A stretch of 64,000 bases of DNA from Bactrocera neohumeralis. Taxonomy: Eukaryota > Arthropoda > Insecta > Diptera > Tephritidae. The notes beneath the pieces were generated by a model, which saw only the letters and a list, made by a program, of their open reading frames with translations, had not been told where the DNA came from and ran no database searches. The stretch covers positions 1 to 64,000 of the forward strand of contig NW_026091547.1 of NCBI RefSeq assembly GCF_024586455.1, written 5' to 3'. Shown here piece by piece: positions 31,560-42,909 of the stretch; position 1 is the stretch's first letter; every line of letters begins with the position of its first letter. Both the position numbers and the translations under genes were made by a program.

Positions 31560-33235
31560 CAACGCCGACTTTCTCGCCGCTGACCCCGCAACCGTTGTCC
31601 TACGTGAAATTATGTGTTTTGAAATGAAAAGAAAGTTAAATTTATCATTTAATTTTTGTTTTTTTTTTTTTCAAAGTAACGCAGCTTGATAAACAACATT
31701 TTTTGGTTTCTGTTCCGGTGTACAGAAAAGATGGTTTTCGAACTCGTGAGCACGCCACGGCCGTGTGTAAAACATAACATTTCCAAATTTATGCCTCACA
31801 CTATGCGACTATCTTTAGGTGATTGTCATCTCACATGCAATTTTCACTGGAAACGAAATACGTTTGAACTGAAATGGGAAATCGTTAGAACTCAAAGGAA
31901 TTCGTAGAATCAAACATTCTGCCCCTTGGATTCGATAGGTGCGTCACAATCAGTTGGATTCCATTACACAGTTTCGTGGCATGATGATTGCGAAACATAA
32001 TAACGACCGATCCTACTTTGAGACGCAAATGATGCGGTAGCAAACCAAGCCTGTCCAAAGAATTTAGAAATACCACTGGATAATTCACGGCGCCGTCTTC
32101 ATTGTCAAGACGATCGATCGATTTGTATGAGCGCAAGTCTCCCGGAATTTGACTTTGAATCTTCCAGTTTAAGTCAACAACATTGGTATTTTTGGCAGCT
32201 AACATTGCGCGTGCACTTAAGGAATCGTAGTTACCTTTCGTGAATTGAGAAAGGGAAGATGGAATTGATATCGAACCACCGGAAGTATCAACCAAAATTC
32301 TACCATTTCCAATTTTTAGCGAAGGCCATGTAAAATGTCTTCGGTAATGTCTTTTTTGTTCGTATCCCATAATTGACGCGGATTTGAAGGCTGATATGTC
32401 GAAATGATTATCGCGAAAAGTGTGCGAACTTCATTTTCATTCCAGTGATTAACGTGTTCCAGCAATTGTAATTGCTGGCTTACTTCTCCAAACCTTGCAC
32501 ACACCGTACCATTCACAGTACCCAATGACTCAAATAAAGTTGAACCGCGTACATTAATCAATAGCAACCGAAGGTAGAAACAGTCGTCGTTTTTCGGGTG
32601 GATTGTGTAAATTCGTCCTAATGCATTAGTTGAGAACAAATCTGGATTTCAATCTAGTGGTTGGCCTTGCTTTCTGCGCAACTATTTCTTCGACGATGCA
32701 TACCATGTATAATATCAGGGTATTTCCGAATAGAGCAACGTTCTCGTAAACGGATCACTGACGAAAGTTGAGAAAAAACTCGTCAATGTTAATTTTGTTG
32801 CTGGCGGTGTTTCCACTGGCTGTACTGTATTCTTTGAGTTGAAATACACATTAACATAAACACATAAATAGCATGGTTTGAATTTGGTTAGCATTTTCAT
32901 TAATGTTTAAAATGAAAAAAGTTGTTGTAGTGACATAACTACAAAGTTGGACATATGCTACCGCGGAATTTTTTGTAGACATTATGATGTTCTTCAATAT
33001 TGTTGTACATTAAGACTCATTTTTCTACACCTTCGGTTACATTGTTCAAATTTTACCAAGGATCCCTAATTTTTTTCAAAATGAAATGTAGCCTATTTCA
33101 AATTGGATGAATGTAGCATTCTATTGGTGAAAGAATTTTTTAAATCGGCCCAGTACTTTTTGAGCCTATTCATTACAAACATACAAACATACAAAAATAG
33201 GTACAAATCTTTCCTCTTTATAATATTATTGTAGA
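31560..33235 (-). mobile_element. Helitron 2 (minus), internally deleted
   Basis: The inverse complement begins A|TCTACAATAATATTATAAAG at 33235, a widely shared insect Helitron 5' end, and its other end carries GGACAACGGTTGCGGGGTC as in Helitron 1, but with a degenerate CTRR (about 31577). It holds helicase pieces of the same gene as Helitron 1. Confidence 0.7.
31685..32900 (-). pseudogene. Helitron Rep/helicase remnant (minus)
   Basis: Pieces on minus: 32840-32720 (V-E-T-P-P-A-T-K-L-T-L-T-S-F-F, then R-T-L-L-Y-S-E-I-P), 32640-32320 (N-A-L-G-R-I-Y-T-I-H-P-K-N-D-D-C-F-Y-L-R-L-L-L, R-T-L-F-A-I-I-I), 32290-31920 (A-R-A-M-L-A-A-K-N-T-N-V-V-D-L-N, then L-K-V-G-S-V-V-I-M-F-R-N and C-N-G-I-Q-L-I-V-T-H-L), 31890-31690 the last helicase motif. 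The P-loop region between the second and third pieces is missing. Several stops. Compared with Helitron 1 it keeps more of the C-terminal half. Confidence 0.8.
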
Positions 33236-33654
33236 TAATATTCACATAAGTACGTATATGTACATATTCATCTATGCATCTAAGTGAAAGGAGGATTGTG
33301 GAATTTGGGGTAGCATTCTTAATTATACATTAAGGTTTGACATTTTTATATATTGCAAACCAAAAAATTTTAAAATAAATAAAGCTTCTCAGCAAAATTT
33401 TCTCGTTAAGAAAACAAAAAACATTTTCAAAAACCTTTATGTGCTATTGCTCATTTTTCATACCTTATTGGCTTTCGTATACTTGGAAATCGATATTCTT
33501 TCGTATATTTGGGAATCGATATACATATATATTTTTTCGGTTTCCTAATCGATTCCCAATAGATCTGTCGCCAACCTTTATCATTTTTTTTCGGAAATTT
33601 AATTTAAACAAGCAAACTGATCAAGCCAAAGCCAACTATCGCCAACCTCTCTCC
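33236..33654. other. No gene recognised; short direct repeat
   Basis: AT-rich. Two imperfect copies of a ~30-bp unit (TTTCGTATACTTGGAAATCG, then TTTCGTATATTTGGGAATCG) lie at about 33474-33530. This stretch should hold the 5' LTR of BEL-1, but I could not match it to the 3' side. Confidence 0.4.
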
Positions 33655-34833
33655 TAGTGAGAAGTTGATCGACTTAAAGTCATTAAAGCGTCAAAGGACG
33701 ATGGCGAAAAGTAGCATTTTGCTCATAAACACGGGTCTTCTAGAAAAGACTATGTCATTAGATTCAAGCGAATAGGAATGTCGTCTTGATATACTAAACT
33801 CACATAGTGAAAAATTGATGAAACGTCAATGTAAAACTGAAGAGATTGATGAAAACGACATGGCCCAAGAGGAGTTAGAGGACATAATTGTAGAAAAAAA
33901 ATTATAATTGAAACAATTTTGGCCAAAAAAAGAACGCCTATTGCTGAAACATCATTCGTAACGTCTCACAGCTCCCAAAAATGAATTCGCCGAAATTCAA
34001 GGGAGAATACTCGGAATTTAAAAATTTCATGAATTTTTTGAGAGTTTGATTTACAATGATCCAAACATCCCAGATATTGAAAAATTTAACCATCTGGTTA
34101 ATTGTCTATCTGGACACGGTAAAAGAATTTCAAATGTCGGATGAAAACTATCCGAAGGCGTTGGCAAGTCTCAGAAAGGTTTACGACAATAAATGTTTAA
34201 TTTTTTTAATACAATTTCAAAACTTTTTGAGCTACCAACTATCCCGAAGCCAGCTGGATTACGACAAGCTACCATTTGGGAAGGATTGTGAAGCTACCTT
34301 AAATAGACGTTACCAGCACCTATCAGCTGTAGGAGCATCATCTTCGAAGACGAGACCCATAGCAGCAGCCAGCGCGAACCACGTGAAGCAGTCTCACATA
34401 AATGGGATGAAGTCCGCTTTAGTTGCAGCGAATGCAAAGCAGCCGACATGCAAGCAGAGTAAATCGAAGTGCTATTTAACAGCTTGCCCCATTTTTTAAA
34501 CTCTCTCTGTTCAACAGAGATTTGAGTTTATCAAATCGGTGACCTTATGCATAAATTGTTTGCGTAAGGGACATACGGTATTCAAATGCAAAGCGGTTCG
34601 ATGTCACGTTTGTAATCTGCCCCACCACACATTACTGCAGCAGTATCCTGTATCCTGAACCTCATCCGCAACCAACAACAACTACACACGCAATGCATAT
34701 AATAAGTGTGGCTGATCGGGTAATGTTGGCAACAGCAGTTATTCTTGTGGAGAATACCTGCCCGCAAGAGCCTTGTTGGACTCAGGTTCACAAGTCAACT
34801 TCATGACGGAGGATTTGGCCCAAAAACTGCGGA
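33655..34833 (+). pseudogene. BEL-1 gag and start of protease, decayed
   Basis: Frames in order: a lysine-rich N-terminus, then P-K-F-K-G-E-Y-S-E-F-K-N-F (about 33985), the DUF1759-type gag core, with I-E-K-F-N-H-L-V-N-C-L-S-G near 34080. A CCHC-like C-I-N-C-L-R-K-G-H stretch follows near 34550 with more Cys pairs to 34630. The aspartic protease start is A-L-L-D-S-G-S-Q-V-N-F-M near 34770. Many stops and shifts. Known role: gag packages the RNA, and the D-S-G-S site belongs to the retropepsin that processes the polyprotein. Confidence 0.8.
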
Positions 34834-36361
34834 TATTAATAAAGGTTGTTGCAGTTCTGCGTCACTTTTTCCTTACCTCGGGTGGGGGGCAATAAGTAAT
34901 AGCTAACGGCTCCTTTATTTGAAATATTCCTTTTTAAGTTTTCTTTTATCCCTTACCACTGGTGGGGGGAAGTAAAATATGTAAATAAAAAGAATCTTTT
35001 CAATTGAGATTGTCTTTCAAATCTGATTTTTATTTAGTATTTTCCTTGCTTATGTACAAATTTTAAAACTATCTTGAATAACTAAATATATATGTATGTA
35101 TGTATGTTTATATGTATTGCAGTATATTGTTTATTGCTGCTTGACATGGGGTTGTTTTGATACATTTTAATACATGTGTGTGTGTGTCTAAGGCACGTGA
35201 GATTTTTGATGAAGAATACAATAACCACCATAAGGGTTGTTTTTCTGTATTGTATTCTTATTACATATTTATACTCTCGCAACAATGTTGCTAACGAGAG
35301 TATTATAGTTTTGTTCACATAACGGTTGTTTGTAAGTCCTGAAACTAAAAGAGTCAGATATAGGGTTATATATACCAAAGTGATCAGGGTGACGAGTAGA
35401 GTTGAAATCCGGATCTCTGTCTGTCCGTCCGTTCGTATGTCCGTGCAAGCTGTAACTTGAGTAAAAATTGAGATATCATGATGAAACTTGGTACACGTAT
35501 TTGTTGGCTTCATAAGAAGGTTAAGTTCGAAAACCTATAAAGTGTCATCACTCAGCCAAAGATAAAGATATTAAAGTGAAATTTGGCACAAAGGATCGCA
35601 TTAGGGAGGGGCATATTTGGACGCAATTGTTTTGGAAAAGTGGGCGTGGCCCCGCCCCCTACTAAGTTTTTTGTACATATCTCGGAAACTACTATAGCTA
35701 TGTCAACCAAAGTCTATAGAGTCGTTTTCTTCGGGTGTTTCCATATACAGCTCAAAAATGGAAGAAATCGGATAATAACCACGCCCACCTCCTATACAAA
35801 GATTATGTTCAAAATCACTAAAAGTGCGTTAACCGACTAACAAAAAACGTCAGAAACACTAAATTTTACGGAAGAAGTGGCAGAAGGAAGCTGCACCCAG
35901 GCTTTTTTTTAAATTGAAAATGGGCGTGGCGCCGCCCACTTATGGACCAAGAACCATATCTCAGGAGCTACTAGACCGATTTCAATGAAATTCGGTATAT
36001 AATATTTTCTTAACACCCTGATGACATGTACGAAATATGGGTGAAATCGGTTCACAACCACGCCTTCTTCAAATATAACGCTATTTTGAATTCCATCTGA
36101 TGCCTTCTCTGTATAATACGAGTATAAACATTAGGAACCAATGATGATAGCGGAATAATACTTTACAAAAATACGGTATTTGAAAAATATGTAAATGACG
36201 TATTATGAAATCTCGATTATCACTTTACCATGCGAGAGTATAAAATGTTCGGTGACACCCGAACTTAGCCCTTCCTTACTTGTTTTCTTTTATTTTGCTG
36301 CATTTTTGTATGCGGTCAACTGATAGTGGACTGTATTATTATTGTTCAAGTAATTTGAACA
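34834..36361 (-). repeat. BEL-2 3' LTR, interrupted by REP-A
   Basis: 34834-35270 and 36283-36361 align with the other LTR (46092-46585) almost base for base, apart from small indels and an extra ~20 bases near 35140-35160. The LTR reading in minus begins with a palindrome TGTTCAAATTACTTGAACA. Confidence 0.9.
35271..36282 (+). mobile_element. REP-A copy 6, complete
   Basis: A full-length copy (1012 bp) from ATACTCTCGCAAC to CTTACTTG. Because it sits in an LTR with an uninterrupted twin, the empty site is visible: ATA followed by five Ts at 46503-46510, against ATTT on the left and TTTTC on the right here. The ends are therefore A...G between Ts, fitting the T|T insertion preference of Helentron-type elements. 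Confidence 0.88.
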
Positions 36362-36599
36362 TACTGCCTAGGGCCAAAAAATGTGGTTACAATAATATAA
36401 TAATTACATTTTTTTTGATTACATTATGTGTTCGTGCGATTAGAAAGATTAATCGTAATTTTGCCCTTTGGCTTGGATTTGTAGCGTACATAACATATAA
36501 AAAAAATAACAATTATTATAATAACTAATATAAGAGATATGTGTCCGCTATGATTTTTTAGATTTAAATTCTTTAAATTAAAATCATTATTACTTATTC

Positions 36600-37150
36600 T
36601 ATTGATCTGCTCCTTAATTATTCCATGAGGTTGTAAACATCACGTAATTGACTGTCGCTTTGGTGTCGAGGAATTTGAAGTTTTGCAGGTATTTTTTCTT
36701 TAAGAGCATCAATTCTTCACTCAGTTGTAAGGGAGTTAAAAGAGCTGGATTAATTCTTCCCTGATTCAAATCGATTAGTAATTCAGTTATGGATCTTTGT
36801 GTGTTTTCAGATTCGCTCATAAGAATGATAATTTGTGTTACCAGCATTTGAAATTGTATAGCCATTTTATATCGATTAATATCTTTTATTATCTAAGAAT
36901 GATACTTATTAATTTGAGTTTGAAGTTTTGTAAATTGCTCATTTACTTCATATATGTTCTTGTTGATAATATTTGCTGTCGCATTGATTACAGAAATTTG
37001 CGCCTTGAAACCTTCTTTTAAATGTTTGGTCTTGGTCATCGGCATCCATCAACCCAAATAGCATATTGTAAATGGAACCAACCCATTCCAAAGGTGCTCT
37101 TTTTTGTCTCTTGTTATATACAATCAAATTGTGATTATGCGTTATTGCTT
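36600..37150 (-). pseudogene. Envelope-like (F-type) remnant of BEL-2
   Basis: Downstream of integrase on minus, in broken frames: a dibasic cleavage-like site followed by a small-residue and hydrophobic stretch with V-G and L-F-G (about 37110-37040), then a glutamine-rich heptad-like region (about 37000-36900), then an N-P-A-L-L-T-P-L-Q-L segment (about 36740). This order resembles the fusion-protein-like envelopes of insect retroelements (errantiviruses and some BEL). Frameshifts and stops show it is dead, and I recognise no intact membrane anchor. A BEL element with an env-type third gene is known but not the rule. Confidence 0.5.
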
Positions 37151-37159
37151 CAACGTTAC

Positions 37160-38354
37160 CACACGAACGCGGCCATCATTTCCTTGATGACTTTTTATAA
37201 TTTTAGCAAGAGATCACTTGGCGGGTTCGTCTTTTGGTATTACCACATCGCCCACCTTAATATTGTCTGCCGGAGTTTTCCACTTGTTTCTTTGCTGAAG
37301 TGTATGAAGGTATTCATTTTTCCAACGATTCCAAAAATCTCGTTGAATTATTTGTGCTAACTTCCATTTGCTTAGTGTTGAGTAATTGACATCTGGTTCG
37401 AGAGATGGAATTGACTTTATTGGTGTTCCGATTAGAAAATGACCCGGTGTTAATGCATCTATCCCATTATCGTCGTTTATTGCATATAATGGACGCATTC
37501 CTCCGAAATGTGGGCCTGCCGGGGGAATAAAATACCAAGTTATTTGTTTGTTGGCCAAAATTACATCTGAGTTTTGCTTTATTGCTGCTGTAAACTCTTT
37601 ATCAAGCCACGTATTTGCTCCAACAAAATTGGATCCATTGTCCGAGTAGATATGAAGACACTTTCCTCTTCTGCCGAAAAATCTTCTTAGCGCTGTCAAA
37701 AACGTGTCTGATGATAACTTACTGACTGCTTCAAGATGACTAGCTTTAGTTGAGAGGCATATAAAAACTGCTATGTACCCTTTGAAGGACTTTTGACCAC
37801 GTTCTTTTGAGCATCTCATTTGGGATGGTCCAGCGTAATCAACTCCAGTATAAGTAAACGGACTCGACATTGATACTTTGAATTCTGATAGATCGCCCAT
37901 TATTTGTTTTGCAGAGACTTATTTTTATCGTATACACTTACAACAATTTCGTATACAACTTTTTATTGCGTTTTAACTCCGATTATCCAGTATTGTCTCC
38001 TGATAATTGCTTCTGTTAACCGGTTTACATCATGTATTATAGCATGGGGTGGGTCTTTAATTATTAATGCAGTTAAAGTTGATTTATGAAGAATTATTGG
38101 GTGCTTCGAACTAAAAGGCAATACCGCGTTTGTCAGCTTACCTCCAACTCTCATAACGTCACTTTCATCTTTTAGTTTATTCCTTTTTTGAAATTTATTT
38201 TCCATACAAACAAGCCGCGCCACAGCTTGCATGCGAGAATCACCCAAAACTCTATCTTCTTTGAAAGGGATTTCTTCAATAAATCGCCCATCATCATCTT
38301 GTTTGATGGTTTCTTCAAACTGCTTTAAACATGCATCACCTTCTTTGACATTAA
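37160..38354 (-). pseudogene. BEL-2 pol: piece before RT, integrase zinc finger and core
   Basis: The minus strand reads E-G-D-A-C-L-K-Q-F-E-E-T-I...D-D-D-G-R-F (38340-38280), the lead-in to RT, then jumps at about 38170 to D-V-M-R-V-G-G-K-L and the HHCC-type region (I-I-x-D-V-N-R-L-T, I-R-R-Q-Y-W-I). The core follows with D in G-V-D-Y-A-G-P (37850) and D in Y-S-D-N-G-S-N-F-V-G (37650). After G-P-H-F-G-G (37500) it jumps again, losing the catalytic Glu, and ends with L-T-P-G-H-F-L-I-G and the C-terminal domain, stop at 37214. So RT, RNase H and the third catalytic residue are deleted: this copy could only move in trans, if at all. Confidence 0.82.
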
Positions 38355-38663
38355 GGTGGGTCGATTCGGGATCTCTAATAGTGCGGAAAAGTTGCCTTAG
38401 TACTTCCTGATTCCAATGCAACTTTTTGTTTTGAGATCGGATTGCATCTTCAACCCCAACTCCGGCCTTGAAATTTCGGAAATTCGTCTAAAATCGTGAA
38501 ATTGTCTACCCCTAGCGCCTGAAATACGCATCTCATGGCAAAATGTATAAAACAAAAGTTATTTGTCACGTCATTTGCTACCGAAATGGTATATGTGATC
38601 ATGGCCGTAGGACGAACCGTTCCCGTGATACGAGCGAAAAGGCGGCGCGCCACAGCACAAGGT
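38355..38663 (+). repeat. Left arm of the 0.3-kb terminal inverted repeat
   Basis: Inverse complement of 41262-41591 except for a short internal insertion and about a dozen substitutions. The arm ends at the CAGCACAAGGT motif. Confidence 0.88.
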
Positions 38664-38789
38664 GAAAATTGTTGAAGCTCTCAGCTAACCTGTATTGGTC
38701 ACCTAGAACCCACGGCGTGGAGGTGGCTACTCTTCGGGTTCCTCCCAAGCCCAACCCAACCAACCAACCATATGTCAGGCTTGTTTTAG

Positions 38790-41010
38790 TCTTAATCTGT
38801 GTCAAATTTATTGATAAAATAAGATTTTGTACTAAACTTTGGTACTTATTGCCTAGATTTCAGTGTAGAACGTATAAAATGATCACGAGATTAGGGGCCA
38901 ATAACTTTAGAAGATGCCTCTGTCACCAGTTTGACGGTTCTCTCAACTGCCACGGTGTGAGAGGGGAATTCACTAAATTTCCATACCTCTGCAGTGTCTC
39001 CCGACAGCCCTTTTATGAGTTCTTCGTTAGAAACTGAACAAAGAACTGGTGGAACAGTCAAGGTAATAGTCTTCCAGTTAATCATATCGTAATAATTATT
39101 AGCTTTGAAATTCAGCTTTGGCACTTTATTACATCTAACCCTTCCATTTACAGTGTCAGACTCTGCTTCTCTGGCTGCCAGAAGACGGTCAAGGGCCAAC
39201 TTTCTGACTTCTATCCGTTCCTCAGTCATCATACTAAGGAGAATGTTTTCTGGAAGAGCAAAGAAAGCATTCTGTTGAATGGATGAATCGACAACCTTGC
39301 GCAGTTTAGCAGGTAAGTATCTCGACCTTTGAATTGCAGCATAGAGATGGCGCGAGCCATCTTTGATTGAACTGTTGAATCTTATTGAGACCCACAAAGG
39401 TGAGTAAACTGTAAATATGTACTTGACCAAAATCTTTATTCCCTTTGTTGGTTTGTCAGTAGAAATGTATAATCTCAGAATTCTATTTGCTCAGGTGAGC
39501 CAGCGAGATTTGCACATGTTACCTGGATGCATCGACGCTAAATCTGAGGAACATTGACTGGAAGTAACAGCTTCTGATATTTTATAGAGATAAGCTTGGT
39601 CTGTGCTAAGTTGGGTCGGATTAATAACCTCAGAAGGTAATTGGCAGGATGGACAACTTTCAAATTTGGAAACAAGCAACTTCTCACAATCAGGGAGCAG
39701 TTTACCTATGTCGCCAGAGGATGTATTTGGACTCTTTGAGACACCATCTATGTGTTCGAAAAGAGCACGAAATGGAAGTTCGTTGAAATGTAGAAGACAA
39801 ACAACCCACTGTAATGGCATACCTATTCTTTCTTCTAGTTTCCGAATGATTCCACCTTTCCAACCTGTGTTCGTGTTGGTGCCATCAGCACCGACAACTT
39901 CTAGATGTTCCACATCAACTGAATTGTCTTGTAAATGTTGCCATATAGCTTGCGTCTCATCCTCAGCTGACCCGGAAGGAGAGGTGACGTGGCCAAAGTA
40001 ATGACAACCAGGTTCCGCTATAAGAGAAATATGTTCCTCTTTGCCAGTGTCGCGGTAGTACTTTTCACCTTCGCTGACTTGTGTAAGTGTATTGTCTTTG
40101 CGGCCGTCAAAATACAGCCCATATACAGAGTCAATACTTTCGGTGTTTTGGAGCTTAACTCCAACACTTTTTTTTGCCCGACTAATCTTGCATTTGTCAG
40201 TGACAAAGCTAGCCTGATCCTCTGTTATCAAACCTTCTTTTTTGGCATCCAGAAAAGCAGATGAAACAATCAAGGCCGCTGCCCTATCACTTACTCCAAA
40301 TCTTTGAGCAGCTAAAGCAGTGTGTTCTAATACCAGTTTCTTTTGTTTGGTTTTAGAGGATGGAAGAGAAAATTCATCATCAGCATCGTTTTTGGAAGAA
40401 TCCATGTGCAACGCACCTACATTGTTGTCGTCTGTATGAGAGTCTGGTTGATCTGAATGGTCACGTGTTCTAGCTGATACTTTTCTGGTAAGTGTTGATG
40501 TTGAATGACGTTTTGAAAGCTGTTCTTTACGTTCATTTTTCTTTGTAATCTTTTTTGTTTGAGGTAGATCAACACTTCCAATGCGACCAATCTTCTGGTT
40601 CTCTGGTCCAAGAGAAATGGTTGTTCATTGATAGGAACTTTCCTTTCCTTTGGACAAGTGCAAGAAGAAAAATAAATGCATTTACAAGCAGCGATGTCAA
40701 ATAATTTTCCGGCAGAAGAGACAAAGTCGTCTCTTTTAGAGCTCAAACCTATTGGGTTCCTTAAAAACATTTGTTTAACAGTCAGAAATTTCTTGTGGTT
40801 GTGGTGAGCATTTGTACAACTCTGGTGTGTGAAACTATCGGAATAGATGACTTTTTGAAAGTATTTTCAACCTTTTTTGCAACTATTTCTGTAACCTCTT
40901 TATTCCTAGGTTCATAGTTGTCGCCTCGGAGCCGTCCTATACGAAATCTTTCAAACTGATAACACAAAAGAACATCCTGGTAAGTAGGTAACTGGGACTC
41001 AGAGAGATTG
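38790..41010 (-). pseudogene. Uncharacterised transposon-borne gene, decayed
   Basis: On minus: C-T-N-A-H-H-N-H near 40800, R-N-P-I-G-L-S-S-x-R (40750), C-K-C...C-T-C-P-K-E-R-K-V-P (40690-40630), then a 306-residue open stretch (40411-39494) with H-Y-F-G-H-V-T-S-P-S-G, V-G-A-D-G-T-N-T-N-T-G, L-Q-W-V-V-C-L-L-H-F-N-E-L-P and S-T-D-Q-A-Y-L-Y. An in-frame TGA (39493-39491) follows S-R-W-L-T, then 179 more residues to 38891, ending H-T-V-A-V-E-R-T-V-K-L-V-T-E-A-S. From memory this is a family with very many copies in arthropods and Hydra. D and E residues in these motifs could be a DDE-type site, but that is inference. Two frameshifts (about 40830 and 40590) and the stop make it dead. The N-terminal part of a relative lies at 4711-5153. 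Confidence 0.65.
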
Positions 41011-41261
41011 TACGGATATATGCCAAACAGGGCATTTCTGTCTAAATTTAAATTTAGATACAGACATTTTGAGTTCTGTGTTCTGTTGAGAGAATATATG
41101 TGATAGAACTCGGCGAAATCACCGACAAGAGTGAAGGAACTCGATGAAAAAATATTTGTGTGGAGACCTATCCGAACGTGTCCTTTGGCGTAGGTGAATG
41201 AACGTGAGTGATAGCACTCGGCGAAACCAACGTCAAGAAGTGTGGCCGCAAGCCGATTTTA

Positions 41262-41591
41262 ACCTTGTGCTGTGGCGCGCCGCATTTTCGGTCGTATCTC
41301 GGGAACGGTTCGTCCTACGGCCATGGTTACATATACCATCACATATACCATAGCAAATGACGTGACAAATAACTTTTGTTTTATACATTTTGCCATGAGA
41401 TGCGTATTTCAGGCGCTAGGTAGACAATTTCACGATTTTAGACGAATTTCCGAAATTTCAAGACCGGAGTTGGGATTGAAGATGCAATCCGATCTCAAAA
41501 CAAAAAGTTGCATTGGAATCAGGAAGTACTAAGGCAACTTTTCCGCACTATTAGAAATCCTGAATCGAAAAAAGTCCGGAATCGACCCACC
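41262..41591 (-). repeat. Right arm of the 0.3-kb terminal inverted repeat
   Basis: Pairs with 38355-38663. It carries a direct duplication ACATATACCATCACATATACCAT (split here by 3 bases) absent from the left arm. Confidence 0.85.
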
Positions 41592-42896
41592 CTATTCGGC
41601 ATTGTTTTCATCTGGTATTTCCTCCAGTTCCCAAAATCGCTCTAAGTAGGTAGTCGTGGATGTTATCTTACTGAATTTTTTTTTGATTGATGATTCCGGA
41701 TAAAATCAAACCGAATTTTGTTGCTTGTCCCAGGACTCATTTACTTTTTTTGACACCGTTTTCAATGATTCGGCTAAAAATGTCTCCACCAATTACCATA
41801 TCTATTCTATCTGTTCGATTAAACAATGGATCAGCAAGTGTATAATTTTTCCAATGTCATATCATATTTAAATGATTGATCTGGTTGAGTAGTGGTCAGT
41901 GATGTTAAAACTACTGCATCCACTTTTTCCACATGTTGGCATAGGAATCTTGGTGTTATTTGTACATGTACCTTGAATTTTGATTCGCCAACTACAACAC
42001 CTCCCAGCCCATGGAGTTTTGTTTGGATTTTTGTTCTTGGTGCACCTAATATCTGCGAAGCTTCTTCAGATATTGATGTTATCTGAGACCCTTGGTCAAT
42101 TAAAGCTCTTAACAATGTATATTCGCCATTCGCAGCTTTTGCTTTTATCTGACCTGTGGCCAGATTTACTTTTGTTGATGTTGATTTTGTAGACATTGCT
42201 GCTTTACTATCCCCAGACTCTGGATGTAGAAGTTCGTTATGACTTTTATTGCAAATTTTGCATTTAAAATTATTATCACAATTTTCGAACCAATTATGGT
42301 TGAGGCATCTATAGCAAATTTTTTTATCTTTTGCATATTTACGTCTTTCTTCTAAAGATATGTTCTTAAATTTTCGGCAATCAGTAATTATTTGACCCAA
42401 TATCTTGCAATAGGTACATTTTATACTTTGCTGCCTTGCGTTGAAAGACAAATGGTTTACTTTGTATGTTTACAGCTTGCGGTTTTTGTACAATTGTTGA
42501 TTATCCTCTACTGCTTTTAATGTTTGGAAGTGTTGGTCCAGGAATCTTTCTTACAAACTGCTCATATAATCTGAGCCCTTCCTTGTCTAGCTTCCGTACA
42601 ATGACTCGAGCTATAAATATCTTCTGTTTTAACGCCCAATGACTTTATTGCATTGAGACATTCGTTTGTAGTGTCTAGCAACTGCCTTACACTTTCGGCG
42701 TTGTCACTATTAATGACTGGCTGATCCATTATTCTGTCCCACTGTGTCGTGAACAAAATCCGTTTGTTGTCGTACCTTTCTTTAAGGATATTCCACGCTG
42801 CTTTGTAATTATCGGCTGATATCTGTAAATGCTGAATCAGACGAGCAGCTTCACCTTTCAAGCAAAGGCGGAAACGAAGCATTTTTTCAGAACTAG
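41592..42896 (-). pseudogene. BEL-2 gag C-terminal half, zinc knuckles and protease
   Basis: On minus: 42882-42562 is the gag core (R-L-C-L-K-G-E-A-A-R-L-I, W-N-I-L-K-E-R-Y-D-N-K). 42420-42220 has Cys/His knuckles (C-Y-R-C-L-N-H-N-W, C-K-I-C-N-K-S-H). 42130-41840 is the retropepsin with A-L-I-D-Q-G-S-Q as active site, the D-Q-G-S form seen in many Pao-type elements. 41830-41600 runs on through G-G-D-I-F-S-R-I-I and W-E-L-E-E-I-P up to the TIR transposon. Frames shift between the pieces and a stop follows V-K-K-S-K. Confidence 0.82.
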
Positions 42897-42909
42897 ATAT
42901 GTAATAGTT

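Larger units (their letters stand above)
38355..41591. mobile_element. TIR transposon with 0.3-kb inverted repeats, inside BEL-2 pol
   Basis: 38355-38663 and 41262-41591 are near-identical inverted repeats whose outer ends read GGTGGGTCGATTC. The right arm has about 20 extra bases just inside. BEL-2 protein sequence ends at P-D-E-N-N-A-E on one side (41600) and resumes at L-N-V-K-E-G on the other (38350), which defines the insertion. The target duplication could not be settled by eye. One decayed gene (38790-41010) lies between the arms. Superfamily unassigned. Confidence 0.82.

Noticed and set aside
34834..36361. A solo MITE of about 0.5 kb inserted twice by chance (34.8 and 46.1 kb)
   Set aside because: The outer flanks of the two copies are halves of one BEL-1 codon stretch with GCGGA duplicated, and BEL pol lies between in antisense. 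They are the LTRs of one element.
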